Shown here piece after piece: positions 24,141-37,608 of a DNA stretch of 64,000 bases. Each line of letters starts with the position of its first letter. Within the stretch, counting starts at the first letter, position 1. Below the pieces are notes generated by a model, which saw only the letters and a program-made list of their open reading frames with translations, ran no database searches and had not been told where the DNA came from. The DNA is taken from NCBI RefSeq assembly GCF_014839805.1, contig NC_051120.1, positions 434,001-498,000 of the forward strand. Direction: 5' to 3'. This DNA is from Manduca sexta (Eukaryota; Arthropoda; Insecta; Lepidoptera; Sphingidae). The position numbers and the translations under genes were made by a program.

Positions 24141-24510
24141 AGCCCAGTCTGCTTTAATATGTAAGCTTTTTTTACACCGACAAAGTCCTCAAGGGGATTT
24201 TATTCGGGACATAATATTCACGCGAACGATTCCTAGGATAGTAATACTATTAATGGTATTAAAAATAATCACTATATTGCAATAATTTTATGTAGAAGGA
24301 CAGCTTAAATTATCTGATTTTCTGCATGAAATATTTACCTCTATGATTGTGCAATTTGAAACATAAATTGCAGTCTAGCTTCCAAATATACCTGATCCAT
24401 CAAATGATAAGTCATGACCTATGGGCATTACGTAAGTATGTTATAATGTAATATATCTTCAGTAAATCCGGTCGAAAATTTGTTTTTTAATAGTAAACAT
24501 TAATGTAATT

Positions 24511-24811
24511 TTCATACTACTAATGGTAGGTCTCTCATATGTGAGAGTCCGCCTGGGTAGGTAACACCGCAGTGTCTATTTGTGCCACCAAGGAGCAGTG
24601 TGTAGTCACTGTTGTGTTCCGGTTTGAAGGACATTGTAGCCAGTGTCACTACTGGATATAATAAGACTTAACATCTCATGGCGCAGTGGAATACCAAACA
24701 ATATTTTGTAATTCAAGGTGTTGGGGTGTTTCTACTGTATATGGGTGGTCGTATCGCTTACTATCAGGTGATCTGCAAGCTCGTCTCGTCATTCAAAGCA
24801 ATAAAAAAAAA
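24511..24811 (+). repeat. Repeat family D, duplicate
   Basis: Counterpart of 1164-1461, with a short deletion inside 'ggtgttggatggtg'. Confidence 0.7.
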
Positions 24812-25589
24812 GCTATATTGATAATAATAAACTTTTTATAATTGTAAAGGAGCAACTAAGTGACAACCAAAAACACTTACAAGGTAGCAGAATCTACTTA
24901 ATTAATTCGATAATTTATTTTTCTCCAAAATCATTCAAAAGTTCTTATTATAAAATCATGGCCATCGTTTCAGTGCAGCTATCTTGTCCTCTATATTAAA
25001 CAGAATAAAGCTTAAATTTGTTCATTAAATAATAAAATTTTTAACGAATATTTAAAATCTATGATTTTATTATATTGTAACAGAAAAGGTAACTTTTTAT
25101 TTAAATTAGTCTATATAATAAATTATTTATCTTAGGTTTATTGCGAACCTTTAAAAAGAGAATAGAATGGACAATAGAAATTTGTCTATTTCTTTGATAT
25201 CCGCTAATTTTAGAATACGAATCAAAAAAGTTATCTTCTGAAAGATAGCTGTTCTTTATACATTCATGATGCCTGTCAACCATTGCACAAAAAAAATATC
25301 GGTAATTCAAACGCTATTGAGCGAAACTATCAAAAGAAAGTAAAAACATTAAACTAATAACAATTTATAACCAAAAGATACTTTCTAAGTAATTGTTTGC
25401 GAAATTAAACTTACACTTCAAAATATAGAAGTGAAATCGTTTCTAAGTGTATTCGAAGCCCATTGACACTAATGGAATGAGGCCGACGATAGCCGGGTTT
25501 TTACCGTCCGGGAAAACGAAAGCAATTATATATAGTTTCAAACGTATGACTATGTTGATGTATCTTACATGGATGCTTTTATATACGTG

Positions 25590-25800
25590 TACGGCAGACT
25601 CCCCTACACCTGATAGTAAATAGAATGTCGACTGATGAGAGACGATTACCCCTCGGCAGTCGACACAATAATGCCGGCCTGGTGGGATCGGATATACACA
25701 GCCTGATCCCAGGACGCGACACTTACGTGGGCCACTATGGCGGGTTTTAACACATTGTGTACAGTGGTCGCTATGCGAGCAGATTTAGTACGCCCGCAAA
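25590..25800 (-). repeat. Repeat family C, duplicate
   Basis: Counterpart of 2485-2690, slightly better preserved. Confidence 0.65.
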
Positions 25801-25820
25801 GGATTAACAAAATGGATTCC

Positions 25821-26045
25821 ACACACACTCGTCTTTAATCTACGTAAGAGTACGCAGAGGCTTAACTGGTGCACCCACTTTCTGCCATGCATTTTCTGTC
25901 TTATGACTTGTTGTGGGCAAGCCTATCGCCATATCGCCACGTCTGGACTCCGGACTAATCTTGAGTAGAAAACCCATTATTACTTTGCCCAACTCGTGGA
26001 TCAACCATTGCAGTTGTAATACATCTACGCGACCAAAGCAGCCTC
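25821..26045 (-). repeat. SINE family A, duplicate
   Basis: Counterpart of 2719-2925, with the 3' end 'acacacactcgtctttaat' kept more fully. Confidence 0.75.
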
Positions 26046-26372
26046 ACGGATTCACACATCCCAAACCAAAATTTACTAAATAGGTTGATACACAGTTGTC
26101 GTGCAAGTTGATAATGAATATGTGGAGCAAGCAACGGCTACAATAAAACAAATGAATCAGTTACGTTCTGTACAAGGTTACGTTCGCCAGCTATTGCTTC
26201 ACATGCGATGATTACGTTTACCCCAAATGGGTTCGCTAGAAGTCGGGAAAAATGGTTATAAAGTTAAACAATGTCTTGATTGTTATCGATTAATAACTTA
26301 TGGATGAATACTTGTAAAATCTCGTATTGGTTTGGCCTCACTCAGGAAAATGTCTATAGTATCTATAAATTT

Positions 26373-26681
26373 ATAAGAGCGATAGCCTGGTAGGTTGTGG
26401 AACAGACTGCCGAGACGAATGTCCGCAAGTTCAAATCCCAAGGGCACACTCCTCTGACTTTTCTAAAAAAAATATGTGTGTATTCTTTGTGAATTATCGC
26501 TTGCTAACGGTGAAGGAAAACATCGTGAGGAAACCTGCATACCTGAGAAATTCTCTATAGGAATTTTCGAGGGTGTGTGAAGTCCACCAATCCGCACTAG
26601 GCCAGCGTGGTGGACTAAGGCCTAATCCCTCTCAATAGTATAGTATAGTATATAATACAGGGCTGATATTATTATTATTAT
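26373..26681 (+). mobile_element. SINE family B insertion unique to copy 2
   Basis: Plus-strand SINE-B flanked by a 14 bp target duplication GTATCTATAAATTT (26359-26372 and 26682-26695). The matching site in copy 1 (about 3230-3246, gtatctataaatt) is empty. Its 3' part has lost the 'gaggcccgtgctcagcag' stretch and has a short 'tatagtatag' repeat instead. It gives direct evidence that SINE-B moved after the two copies separated. Confidence 0.93.
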
Positions 26682-27349
26682 GTATCTATAAATTTGTACT
26701 AATATATAAAGCTGAAGATTTGTTTGTTTGAATGTGCTACTGTCAGGAACTACTAAATCGATTTTTTTTCACTTATAGGAAGCTATGTTAGTCCTGAGTC
26801 CTATACTTTGCCACGAAATAAAAAATACGTGGGCGTAGCTGCAGGTAAAATATATTTCCTAGATATAATGAGATATAACAATCTAAGTCTTTAAAATATG
26901 TAGTTACTTCTAATAAGCGGAAGCGATTTCCTAGAAAGTATTCTACTACTACGATTAAAAACAAAGATAAATAGTATAAGGTAGTCGAGCAAGGCCCTGG
27001 CGATTGCAAAACCTCAGACTTTCGGTATAAATATGCACATATTAATCCACGTGAACACCGGTTTTACTTCTTTAATCACTCTATAAATTGTATTTATAGA
27101 AAAAAATACACACACGTCAATCTCAGCCCCGATGAATAATCACTGATCAAATTAAAACGGTTTAGAGTTGTGTGGATCTATAGTAAAGGCATAATAATAA
27201 AAAAAGAAATCACGTCGAATTGATAACCTCCTCCTTTTTACAATTGCCGACGGTCCACTATATCTTCTACTTACCTCTAATTTCCCTCCACAGTGGCACA
27301 CGTATGTCGTGTTCAAGGATCATTCTGTATATTTAGTTCAAAGAGGCCG

Positions 27350-27495
27350 GCATCATCGACTGATAAATAATCATCTCTTCACGTATCAACAGTGTCGACT
27401 GCCGTGGGGTAATCATCTCTCGTCAGTCAATATTCAATTGGACACCACTCCACTTACCATCAGGTGCAGACGTGTTACCTTGCCGTGAACAAAAA
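27350..27495 (+). repeat. Repeat family C copy
   Basis: Longer version of the fragment at 4520-4590, including 'cagtgtcgactgccgtgggg' and 'actccacttaccatcaggtg'. Confidence 0.65.
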
Positions 27496-27861
27496 ATTAT
27501 CACAGTTCACTTGAAGTTGTCGCTGTCATTTTATTTAGTAATCAGTGTAGATTTTTATGGATATTGGTTACCCAAGATGATAGAACTCTGTCTCAATAAC
27601 TCAAAAATATCACTGTGTGTTCGTCGCATTAACATAGTTATGTGAAGTAATAATTTATATCCGACTTTCTTACTTTTCCCGCGGTATCCCAACGTGGTAT
27701 TTTGACCACTTTCTTTTATTAATGGCCGTGTTTAGCAAGTTTGCGTAACTGGCAAGGAAAGTGAGTTATTAATAGGAAGTCAATACAGGTTTCGGAAACC
27801 TTGTATTTTAATTTGAATGTTATCGCTATAATCTTATGCAGTAATAGATTATTACAGAGTA

Positions 27862-28100
27862 CATACACTCACGCCTTTATCCTTAAATAGGTATACAGAA
27901 ACGCACCCGCTTTTCAGCCGTGTGTATTCCGTCCCATGATGTGATAGGGGGCGAGCTTACCGCCGTATCGAGCACAAATTCCAGACTTCAGGTTGATACT
28001 GACTAGAAATACCCAATATCATTTTGTCCGATCCGGGGATCGAACCTGAAGCCTCAGCAATGCAGTTGTAGGGTAATACAACTACGCCACCGAGGCAGTT
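27862..28100 (-). repeat. SINE family A, duplicate
   Basis: Counterpart of 4946-5190; A and B boxes still readable. Confidence 0.8.
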
Positions 28101-28260
28101 ACATCGATCAATTAAGCAATTTTATGAAGTTAAAGTTCGGTTTTAGCTCATGTCTGTGATATTACTTGTTGATGTCATCATAATTTGCTATGCTAATGTC
28201 TATATATAAAAGATATCAAGTAAATAGGAACCCAACAATGATTATACTTATATTATATAA

Positions 28261-28566
28261 TCATATCGGCTTTATATACTGTCCCACTGCTGGGCACGGG
28301 CCTCCTCTAGTACTGAGAGGGATTTAGCATTAGTCCACCACGCTGGCCTAGTGCGGATTGGTAGACTTTACACCCTCAAAACTTTTATAGAGAACTTAGG
28401 TACGCAGGTTTCCTCACGATGTTTTCCTTCACCGTTAAAGCAAGCGATAATTCACAAAGAATACACACATAATTTTTAGATAAGTCAGAGGTGTGTGCCC
28501 TTGGCTTTTGAACCTGCAGACATTCGACTTTACAGTCCGTTTCATACTCAACTAAGCTATTGCCGC
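28261..28566 (-). repeat. SINE family B, duplicate
   Basis: Counterpart of 5350-5660. Confidence 0.8.
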
Positions 28567-29610
28567 TTATATAAATTGCTAACTTAACAACAAAGTGATT
28601 CCATAGTTATTTAAATAGAGACACAATTAATCTAAAACAAAAAAAATATTACGTATTAATTTATACTACACGCTCTACATATAGAGTAACAAAAAACATA
28701 CATAATATTTATTACATTATCATAGATCTTAAAAGATTATGACGCGTTTCCTAATATTTCACCTCTAGATAATTATCTTTGCTAAACCCATTTCAAACGC
28801 ATTAGAATACCGTACCTTCAGTGTTAAATGTTTAACGGCCTGAATATTACCTTCGGTATCAAGCCCTTTAAAGTTACAAATGATTAAATAAAAATTAAGC
28901 CCATGGATTTGAATCTTTTTGCTTTGATAGTATTCTAAAAGAGTGCGCGGTGCGTGATTACAATCTCATTATATCTGCCGGTCACCTTGGAGCGACCGCG
29001 TGATGAGATGTGGCGTAAGAGAAGTGTTACAGCATATTTGTTACAATGCAGATTACACCCTATATCATAAAGTATTTTGTGCAAAGATACATGTAAGTTA
29101 CTCGAGATCTGAATTTTTTAGTTTTCTATATACGGACAAAGCAAATTGATTTTACTGCACTTTTTGTAATCATGGTCTCGATCGACTGTCGAGTGATTAT
29201 CCTTCGCAAGTCGACACAATTATGCCGGCCTGTTTGGCTTGATACACGCAGGCTGATACCAGAACGCGACATATTTAAGTATAGCCCTCTATAGGGTAGT
29301 CTAGACGTAATTTCATTGTAAAGCTCTACCCGTTATACCAAAATTAAACGTCATTATTTAGGTCATTCAAGTACTACTTTACGATATTTAACTCATGTCT
29401 TCAGTTTGGCCCCAAGGTCACTCATACCACGCTTGTAAGACCAAGTAAACTCTCAGGGCTAACCGTCAGCTAATTTTATGATCAATGCCAATTTTACATT
29501 CACATTTGTTTTTAGCAATCATTGAGAAAAACTCGCGCGGATGGCACACAGTTTTTTATAACGTGAAGAGGCTACCTATATATCATTGGTTCGTTTTATA
29601 ATATTGCAGT

Positions 29611-29960
29611 GTCTTAGTTTTTACGACTTCTTTAATAACAGCATGCAACTAATCCTTCAGAAATCATTTTAGAGAAGCTAACACAAAGTTTGTTGAACCT
29701 AGGATAATATAATATATTCTGAGGATATCTTGATTCATTCCTAGGTCCATACTTTGTGTTAGCTTCTCTAAAATTATTTCTCAAGGATTAGCTGCATGAT
29801 GTTATTAAAGAAGTCGTAAAAACTAAGACACTGCAAACCTGTGTTGTGTTATAGGATGATAATAATAAATGTCGATTTACTAGTTTCTCTAACATGGCTT
29901 CACAAGGATCAGCTGCAAAATATTTTTGAAGAGGAGATAAAACTAAGACACTGCAAAAAA
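29611..29960. mobile_element. Inverted-repeat element, duplicate
   Basis: Counterpart of 6701-7050, including the third diverged arm. Here the right arm keeps 'agacactgca', completing the inverted end that is damaged in copy 1. Confidence 0.75.
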
Positions 29961-30010
29961 CATGTGTAGTGTTATAGGATGATAATAATAAATGTCAATA
30001 CATAAAAAAT

Positions 30011-30342
30011 AATAATAAAAATAATAATATTAGCCCTATATTATATACCGTCCCCCTGTTGGGCACGGGCTTCCTCTACTACTGAGAGGGAATAGGCCTT
30101 AGTCCACCACGCTGGCCTAGTGGGGGTTGGTAGACTTTACACATCCTCGAAAATTCCTAATAGAGAATTTCTCAGGTATGCAGGTTTCCCCACGATGTCT
30201 TTCATCACCGTTAAAGCAAGCCGTAATTCACAAAGAATACACACATAATTTTTTAGAAAAGTCTGAAGTCTGTGCCCTTGGGATTTGAACCTGCGGACAT
30301 TCGTCTCGGCAATCTGTTCCACAACCAACTAGGCTATCGCCG
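30011..30342 (-). repeat. SINE family B, duplicate
   Basis: Counterpart of 7110-7401, with an expanded ATA-rich tail at 30008-30030. Confidence 0.85.
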
Positions 30343-30433
30343 CTCCATAAAGAATTGCATGTTACAAAAATCCGAGTGGTATCTGTTTTACTACAAGGCC
30401 AATTATTAAGTCCCGTTTGCGACTTCATATAAC

Positions 30434-31689
30434 TACGGGTCGTTACACCTATATTACGTAATAAGATGTATTTTACTGAATATGGATTGACAAAAAACGC
30501 CATTTATTGTAATTTTGGCCTCGGCCGCATTACTAAAGGTCAGTGCGCGATATTTTTATGATGCATTAGTTGAATTATAGATATATTAATAGTTATAGTT
30601 AATTAGACAATATAGATCTGTTTTTTCTCAAATAAATGTACGTAACGAAATAGTATTTATGATTATTTCTGTCCTATTTTTTATGTCTTAATACATTCAT
30701 AATCAAATAATGTATAGAATATACTCAAATTTAATAATAATAGGGTTCGTCCTTTAATTCATCTACGTTAAAATTCGAGCATTCTGAGCATTTAACGGAA
30801 AAGTAGTCGTATTTCTCAAACAAGCATAAAAAGTGCTCCAAATATTTTCAAATATTTATAAAAGAATTAGAAAATAAAATAAAATTATTAATGAAACATA
30901 AATATTAGTAATTACTATTAGGTAATCCAATCGCGGACAAATATTTACAAAATTCACGCAAAGTATTGTCCACCTGGGAACCGAACACGGAGCGTCACGG
31001 TTCACGGTCAACTATTTAAGATCAGTCGACCTCGCATTGTTTATGTTATTAATTATTATAACACAATTTTTAACAATGCCTACGTATCATGTTTTCTCAT
31101 CGTTAAAATGAAAAAATGTGTTCAATATTTGAAGAGCGCAGTGGTATATCACACCGTGTCTGGGTAACTTCATTAAAATTTATTTAGCTTTTGGAGTTAT
31201 TTTTTCCAATCCAAATATGCTCACTAACTTTCTTATAGTTACCTAGATTAAATTAAAATACTTTATTTATCACGTAGGCGAACAAAGTTGCACTTATGAT
31301 ACGTCAAAACAATTTATTAGAATAATAATTATTATTTCTAAATAACATTTAATATCACTTATATAATGATATTTTAAGAATATATTAGACAGGAAATAGT
31401 AAAGATATACGCCATCAAAAACCGAGGTCACTTTTTGGATCGCACTTACCAGATATTAAAATAGTCACTTCTTTAAAAAGGTAATAAATATCAATTATTT
31501 AATGAAAATATGAGGAAAATAACTGTCAGTTCCCACCGCGCAAGTCAAGTGTGTAGTCATGATGGGTCATTGATGAACTTATCGTATTGTGCTAGAGTCT
31601 CACGCCTTTGTAGGTTAATATCGAGTGCCATTATTGACTGGGCTTGTGTGTCCAAAGGCATATTATTTTCAGGGTTCCGTGCTAATGAG
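30434..31689. other. No gene seen
   Basis: Very AT-rich. A TATA-like 'ctatttaag' and 'atcagtcgac' at 31012-31030 resemble a core promoter but no open frame or exon follows. Confidence 0.4.
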
Positions 31690-31948
31690 ATACACACACT
31701 CACGCCATTTATCCCCGAAGAGGTAGACAGAGGCGGAACTGGTGCACTTACTCCGCCGCGTCTTTTCCATTCCATGATTGATGGAAAAAGTATATCGCCA
31801 TATCGGGCACAAATTTCAGACTCCCGATAGATACTAAGTAGAAAAATCCAATAGCACTTTTCCCGACCCGGTGTCGAACCCGACCACTCACAGTTGACCA
31901 CTGCAATCGTACCATACGTAATACATTTACGCCAATGAGGCAGTCTGA
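31690..31948 (-). repeat. SINE family A copy
   Basis: Minus-strand copy with A-box region (ctcattggcgtaaatgta) near 31930-31945 and B box (GGGTTCGACACC). The 169-residue minus frame over it is a repeat by-product. Confidence 0.8.
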
Positions 31949-32284
31949 GGCTAATAAGATACCTGTTATATTTATATAATATTGTATATTTACAGCAAGG
32001 TAGTTTTTTATTTTGAGGGTAAGCAAGTGTTGTTAAATACATTTCGTCAGCTGCCACAGATCCCAAGGAATTAAGGCAAACTTATTTCCATTTACCGAGC
32101 TAATTTTCACACATCGGCCATTGGAAATCTTACTAAGCATACGGCTTTTTATTTACTGTCTTTATAATGCTCATTATAAATTTATTGAAGATCTCCATTA
32201 AGAATGTACATAGAGATTAAGCCTTATGTAAAAACAGTTTTAAAGCAAAATATTATTTTACTTCTTATGTTTATAATATTATAA

Positions 32285-32580
32285 ACGCAAAAGTTTGTAA
32301 AAATGTTTGGATGTTTTTTAGAAGTAATTGCAGTCACCGCTGAACGGATTTGAATGAAATTTCACATATAAATAGACCATGTCCTGGATTAACATATAGG
32401 CTACTTTTTATCCCGGTAATTCACTCCAGTAGTAAATATTTAAGGTTTTAAATCTGATTTATTAAGTAGATGGTGCTGAGGTGAGGGTGCTGAGGTCTTG
32501 CAGATGGCGCTATCAATTGTAACAATTTTGTAGCGAAAAAAGCTTCCACGCGAACAAAACCGCGAGTAATACTTAGTACT
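32285..32580 (+). repeat. Helitron-like fragment
   Basis: Contains 'gtttgtaaaaatgtttggat', 'gaacggatttgaatgaaatt' and 'ggctactttttatcccgg', shared in style with other Helitron-like elements here. The expected CTAG end is not clear. Confidence 0.5.
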
Positions 32581-32835
32581 AAATATAATATAGTACTATC
32601 ACATAATTAAATTATACACAAATGACATTCGATACGAATTATTGAATAAATCTACACTTTCGGATTTTCCGCTGACATTTGCTAATATTTTCGCAATAGT
32701 AATTGATGAATATTTTATATATATGAATAATGAATATATTGTTATAAAATGTTAATATATACTCCTAGTTATGCTAACAGATTCGTGAAGATATATATTT
32801 TATATAAAGTAATGGGAATCGTTTACGTTAAATCT

Positions 32836-33020
32836 ATATATATAAAAATCAATTGCTGTTCGTTAGTCTCGCTAAAACTCGAGAACGGCTGAACGGATTT
32901 ATCTTATCTTGGTCTTGAATTATTCGTGGAGGTCTAGGGAAGATTTAAAAGGTGAGAAAAATTCGAATAATTGCCGGGAAAATCCTCAAAACAGCATTTT
33001 TCTATTTCCCATACAAACGT
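32836..33020 (+). repeat. Helitron-like 5' end
   Basis: Starts TCTATATATATAAAAATC, then 'ttagtctcgctaaaactcga', the usual 5' end of a common insect Helitron family. Its 3' end was not found. 33020-33400 holds nothing recognisable. Confidence 0.6.
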
Positions 33021-33429
33021 TTTCTAACTAATACGTAGAGTCAATTTGAGCTTTATTGCTATTGTATAAAGTTCACTGTTGTCTAAGCAATGTAGGTGTG
33101 TTCCTAACATCAAAGCAGTGTGCGTTGGAGCACAGAATATAATAATGTAATGTCGCGTTCTGAAACTCAACAAAAGTGATATCGCGGACCCGACTAAATT
33201 GAACAGTCGCAAAATTTAATATATCATTAGTTATTTGGTTGGCTTCACGATATTATTTCTTTTGTTATACTTTAAAATGCATGTTTTCGTTATGGACAAT
33301 TTTTGAGCTACTTTTGCATATCTATACTTATAATAAATTTGTAGAGAGGTCAATTCTGTACATGAAATATATTTCCAAAATAACTGGGGGTGATTAGGGA
33401 TCGATACTGATGCCAAAAATGCAATTAGT

Positions 33430-33818
33430 AAAATTTTTGTCTGTCTGTCTGTATAACCGTTATAGAAACAAAAACTACTCGACGGATTTTAACTTAACTT
33501 GGTACAATTATTTTTCATACTCCTGAGCTGGTTATAGTATACTTTTCATCACGCTACAATTAATAGGAGCATAGCAGTGATGGAAAATGTTGGGAAAACG
33601 GGAGAAGTTACTCCATTTTTAAGCTCCCGTCATTTCGTGTGCAACCTTAATGGTTAAAAGTTCCTTCGATTTCACCAGGATCCCATCATCAGACCCTGAC
33701 CGGACAATCGGACCACCTGCATACCACCATAAATTAAAAAAACATCCCGACAAATTGAGCACCTTCTCCATTTTTGAAACCCGAAATCCACGCGGGCGAA
33801 GCTGCGGGCGAAAGCTAG
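33430..33818 (+). mobile_element. Non-autonomous Helitron-like element
   Basis: Body with 'aaaactactcgacggatttt' and 'catcacgctacaattaatag', ending 'gcgggcgaagctgcgggcg' then CTAG (33815-33818) before T, the typical Helitron 3' terminus. The 5' end is unclear. The 131-residue frame from 33650 is a by-product. Confidence 0.65.
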
Positions 33819-33894
33819 TCACTTATAGATTAGAATCTAAATGCTTTGTCTTTATTTCAACAGCAATATGTATGCCCTGTATGTATTTGTGGCA

Positions 33895-34150
33895 CTGGTC
33901 AGTTCTTGAAGGTAGGATATATTTTATAGCCGCCCTGATAGCAACCACCGTAGACCAGGGTCTAAAACCCGCCATAGTGGCCCACGTAAGTGTGTCGCAT
34001 TCCGGGATCAGCCTGTGTATATCCGGTTCCAACAGGCCGGCATAATGGTGTCGACTGCCGAGGGATAATCAGCTCTCTTTAGCTGACATTCTATTGGATT
34101 CCACTCCACTTACCATCAGGTTCAGTGGGGTCATTTTGCCGTGCACATTT
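33895..34150 (+). repeat. Repeat family C, long copy
   Basis: One of the best copies: 'ggtaggatatattttatagc' through 'ccggttccaacaggccggc' to 'ccacttaccatcaggttcag'. Confidence 0.7.
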
Positions 34151-36257
34151 AATGAAAAAGTTAAGTTTTGAGCGAAACTGTACCTAATGAACTGAGAATT
34201 ATAAGTTTTATAACGTGTAAATTGATGTTTAGACTAAATTAATGTTTGTTATTAAAATATTAAATATCTTTAAAATGATTTTTTTATCTAATCAATTTTC
34301 CATCTAAATCGTCAGCCATTAAAAAAAATATAATATTTTTATTGAACCAAATCTTATGCCATTAAAAAAAAAAAATCATATTGTTACATTTTTATGCTTA
34401 GACTTATCAGGCGATCCAAGAGAACGAACTAAGAGTCAAATCACAGAGTCCCTACTTCACTTTGAGACATATTTCAATGTAACTTCCACGCCTGTATTAG
34501 CTCATTAGGGTCAATATTTATCACAAAACCATACCAAGATCAACCCAAAATTAGGTAGAAGCGTATTGCAAAATCGACCTTCGGCAGTTGTCATCACGAC
34601 GCATCACACAAGTTGGCCAACTTTCGATAATTTCGACATTTTTCGCAAGCATATGAATGATTTTAGTGCAAATCATGCTAAAAATATCGACAATTATTCT
34701 ATTTGAATAGGAGGCAGTTCTTTCGACATCGATAAAAGCTATAGTGCACTCACGCCTTTCGTCACTTCACAAGATGGGTATTATGCACAGCCCCAAATGA
34801 ACGTATAATCGTGTAAAGACCAAATGAATCATAAAGCAATAAATATGGAATGTGTTTTATACACATTCTATGGAGCTGACAGAACAATATGAATGTGAAA
34901 TTTTTGTTTCGCTTAATTATGGCATTTAAAACATACATAATATATAGAAAAACAATGCGAATTTCTATTGCAGTTTAATCTCTATAATGTTTTTCTTTCC
35001 TGTTTTTTTTTGTAATGGAATAAGTGTTAGGAGTCGCTAGAGAGTGTTGTGTTTATGTATATGTGTGGCTGGCATAGGGTCTCGTTATCTGATAAGATAT
35101 AATCTCTATAATTTATAATAAACTTTTAGATTGACGTCAATTAAGTTCATAGCTTAACATTCTAAAACAAATTATCGCTAACTTTATAATGAGGAAAAAT
35201 TATATATCAACGTAGCATATAGGAATAAAAATTAATCAAATTGAAGACAGATTGAGTCATACGACAAAACGTAAGGTCGCCAATCAACTCGGACAAGGCT
35301 ATGGAATATTTCCGGATGTAGGATGTCTGACATTTTGCCTTACATAACATACATTACGTCTAAATATCGTTGCAGGATGCAAAAAGATTAAGGTCAGTGA
35401 CGCTGTCAACTTGTTGCCACGAAACACTAAGGAAGCTGACGACTGTGTACTGTATTAGTCTACATCGGTATCTATTGTTTATGAGAGTAGGATGACTCAA
35501 TCAATAAACTAGTTAGCAATCGTCCCCTGTGTTTAACTCACGTACACTACAGACTGCTAAAGCGATTGTAAGTTTTATAATAGTGTAGTTCTCTTTGCTT
35601 CAACAATTGTCAGTTTCACCCAAGACTGTTAAGCTCATTTTGCGTAGATCGGACCGTCAAAATCTAAAATTTGAAAAAAGAATATAATGTAAAATGCAGG
35701 TAAATAATGTAACTTTGAATTTTCGGATGATTAGCTCAGTCCTTCCCGTGGCCACGAAGGCTGCAGTCTTCGAAACGTAGGGATAAAATTATAGTAAAAA
35801 CCGTGATAAAATCTGTAAAATAGTGTTATTTCAACTGTCAGTTTCGTCACAGCGTAGTGTTCCTCGCGACACCTTAAGCGGTTTCTTTCTTTTGAGTTAA
35901 TGTTATTTACTAGCTCTGCTGCTGTGACTCTCTTCGTATAATCACATCGAGGTTAAATGTACTTTGAGAATGAAATTGAATTTGTAACCTCCGTAATGGA
36001 AGTACTTTCCACTCTCTACTAAGCTATCAAGTTGCGGTGACAAAGTTGTTACGTAATAACAACATTTGAATCACAAATAACAATGTCTTTAATCATAACA
36101 AAATGCTCTAATTGACTTCATTAAGTTGTATTCAGTAATTACCTACTGTTATTAGGACTTATGTATTTTAATGATGAATCATTCGAAAATATGTCGTATA
36201 TATTTTGCCACAAAACCAAAGCCGTAGCCCACACTAAAAATAAGAACATTTTATAAG
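34151..36257. other. Mostly unrecognised; one short repeat
   Basis: No exon found. A scrap of SINE-A 3' end may lie at 34740-34760. At 35730-35840, 'gtggccacgaaggctgcagt' followed by 'ttcgaaacgt' belongs to a repeat I have seen in insects but cannot classify. Confidence 0.4.
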
Positions 36258-36565
36258 TTTTTTTTATTGCTTTGAATGACGAGACGAGCTTGCCATTCGC
36301 ATGATGGTTAGCAATACGCCCGCTCATAAACAGTAGAAACACCATCCAACACCTTGAATTACAAAGTATTGTTTGGTATTCCATTGCGCTCGCCATTCTG
36401 AGACATGAGATGTTAAGTCTTATGTCCAGTAGTTACACTTTCTACAATGTCCTTCAAACCGGAACATAACAGGGACTACACACTAATGCTTGGCGGCAGA
36501 AATAGACATTGCAGTGGTACCTACCCAGGCGGACTCTCACATATGAGAGACCTACCCCCAGTAGG
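36258..36565 (-). repeat. Repeat family D, minus copy
   Basis: Complete minus-strand copy from the T-run at 36258 to 'ctctcatatgtgagag' near 36535-36550. Confidence 0.72.
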
Positions 36566-36904
36566 TGGGCAGAGTATGTTCAATCGCCATAAGCCGTGCT
36601 ATTCTTAACAGAAGTCCTATACTTCCTTTTGTGTCAAAGTTAAACCTTAAATTAGTTTAGTAATCGTACTCAGCGAAGATTTTTAGACAAATTGCAGTCT
36701 AAATTTGCACGTTAATAAACTCACGTAACTAACATTTAGAATCTGCATTCACGAACTAGATTTCGTGAGAATTAGTATAACTACTCGACCTTTACAATGA
36801 ATAACGTACCGACCAATTACCCTTCTCAGATCGTTATGTCATTTTTGTTATCATAAGTTGAATGAAATAATTTAAAATGTATACTGGCAGTGAATTTTAT
36901 GGCT

Positions 36905-36970
36905 ATCGTGGTGGTTTAAGGCCGGATGCCTATCAGTACAGGAGGCCTGCGCTCAGCAGTGGACAGTAGA
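36905..36970 (+). repeat. SINE family B 3' fragment
   Basis: Only the 3' part: 'cgtggtggtttaaggccgga', 'ggaggcctgcgctcagcagt'. 36971-37608 beyond it is unrecognised. Confidence 0.65.
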
Positions 36971-37608
36971 TATACGGAGACGTAAAAGGAAGTTACTCTG
37001 ACTGTAGATGTAACATAAAAATTATAAGTGTATAAATTTTAACCAAAAGCAATTTTTCATCGCCTTAATGAAAGTATTACTATTCTAAGGGAATTCGTTG
37101 AAGCGGTAATAGCACAGTTCAGTCAAAAATTCTCACGCACACACCATATTAGTGCTTAAATTACAAAGCGATTATAAAATTTGAAAATTTCAACTGAGAT
37201 AGATGGCGAAAATATTTGTTATTCACGTATGATTTTTGTCACAAAAGACGTAAATACGAGTATGTGACTTTATTTACTAACGTAATGTTGTACAGGGCTG
37301 GTATCATCATAATATTATTATAATTAATACATTTTAATTTAATATATTTTAATGGCGCGTTTCCACTAACTAATATACGTGAGACGAGGTTTTGTAGGAT
37401 ATTAGACGATGAGACAATTTCGTAAAGACTTTCCAACAGATGAATTCTAAGCGAGGCTAGAAATATTAAGTGATATTATTTGTAATTTTATTGTAGCCCG
37501 TAAGCCTATACATTCTGATAGATAAAGTATTAGTGGAGCTTTTTAAAACACCCTCAGCTACGTCATATCTCAAGGGGAAACAAGCATACAAAACTGACAT
37601 TTTCCCTT

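Larger units (their letters stand above)
23370..30433. repeat. Segmental duplication, copy 2
   Basis: Direct copy of 1-7491, colinear throughout. It continues past 30433 with sequence that cannot be compared because copy 1 meets the N gap. It lacks the MITE and LINE tail of copy 1 and holds a SINE-B insertion at 26373-26681 that copy 1 lacks. Stretches not listed separately below hold no gene. Confidence 0.95.

Noticed and set aside
31557..32066. 169-residue minus-strand frame
   Set aside because: Most of it lies within a SINE-A copy, and SINE bodies in this window give similar chance frames.
35730..35790. Hammerhead ribozyme of a Penelope-like element
   Set aside because: A 'cgaaacgt' motif is present, but the required CTGATGA core is not.
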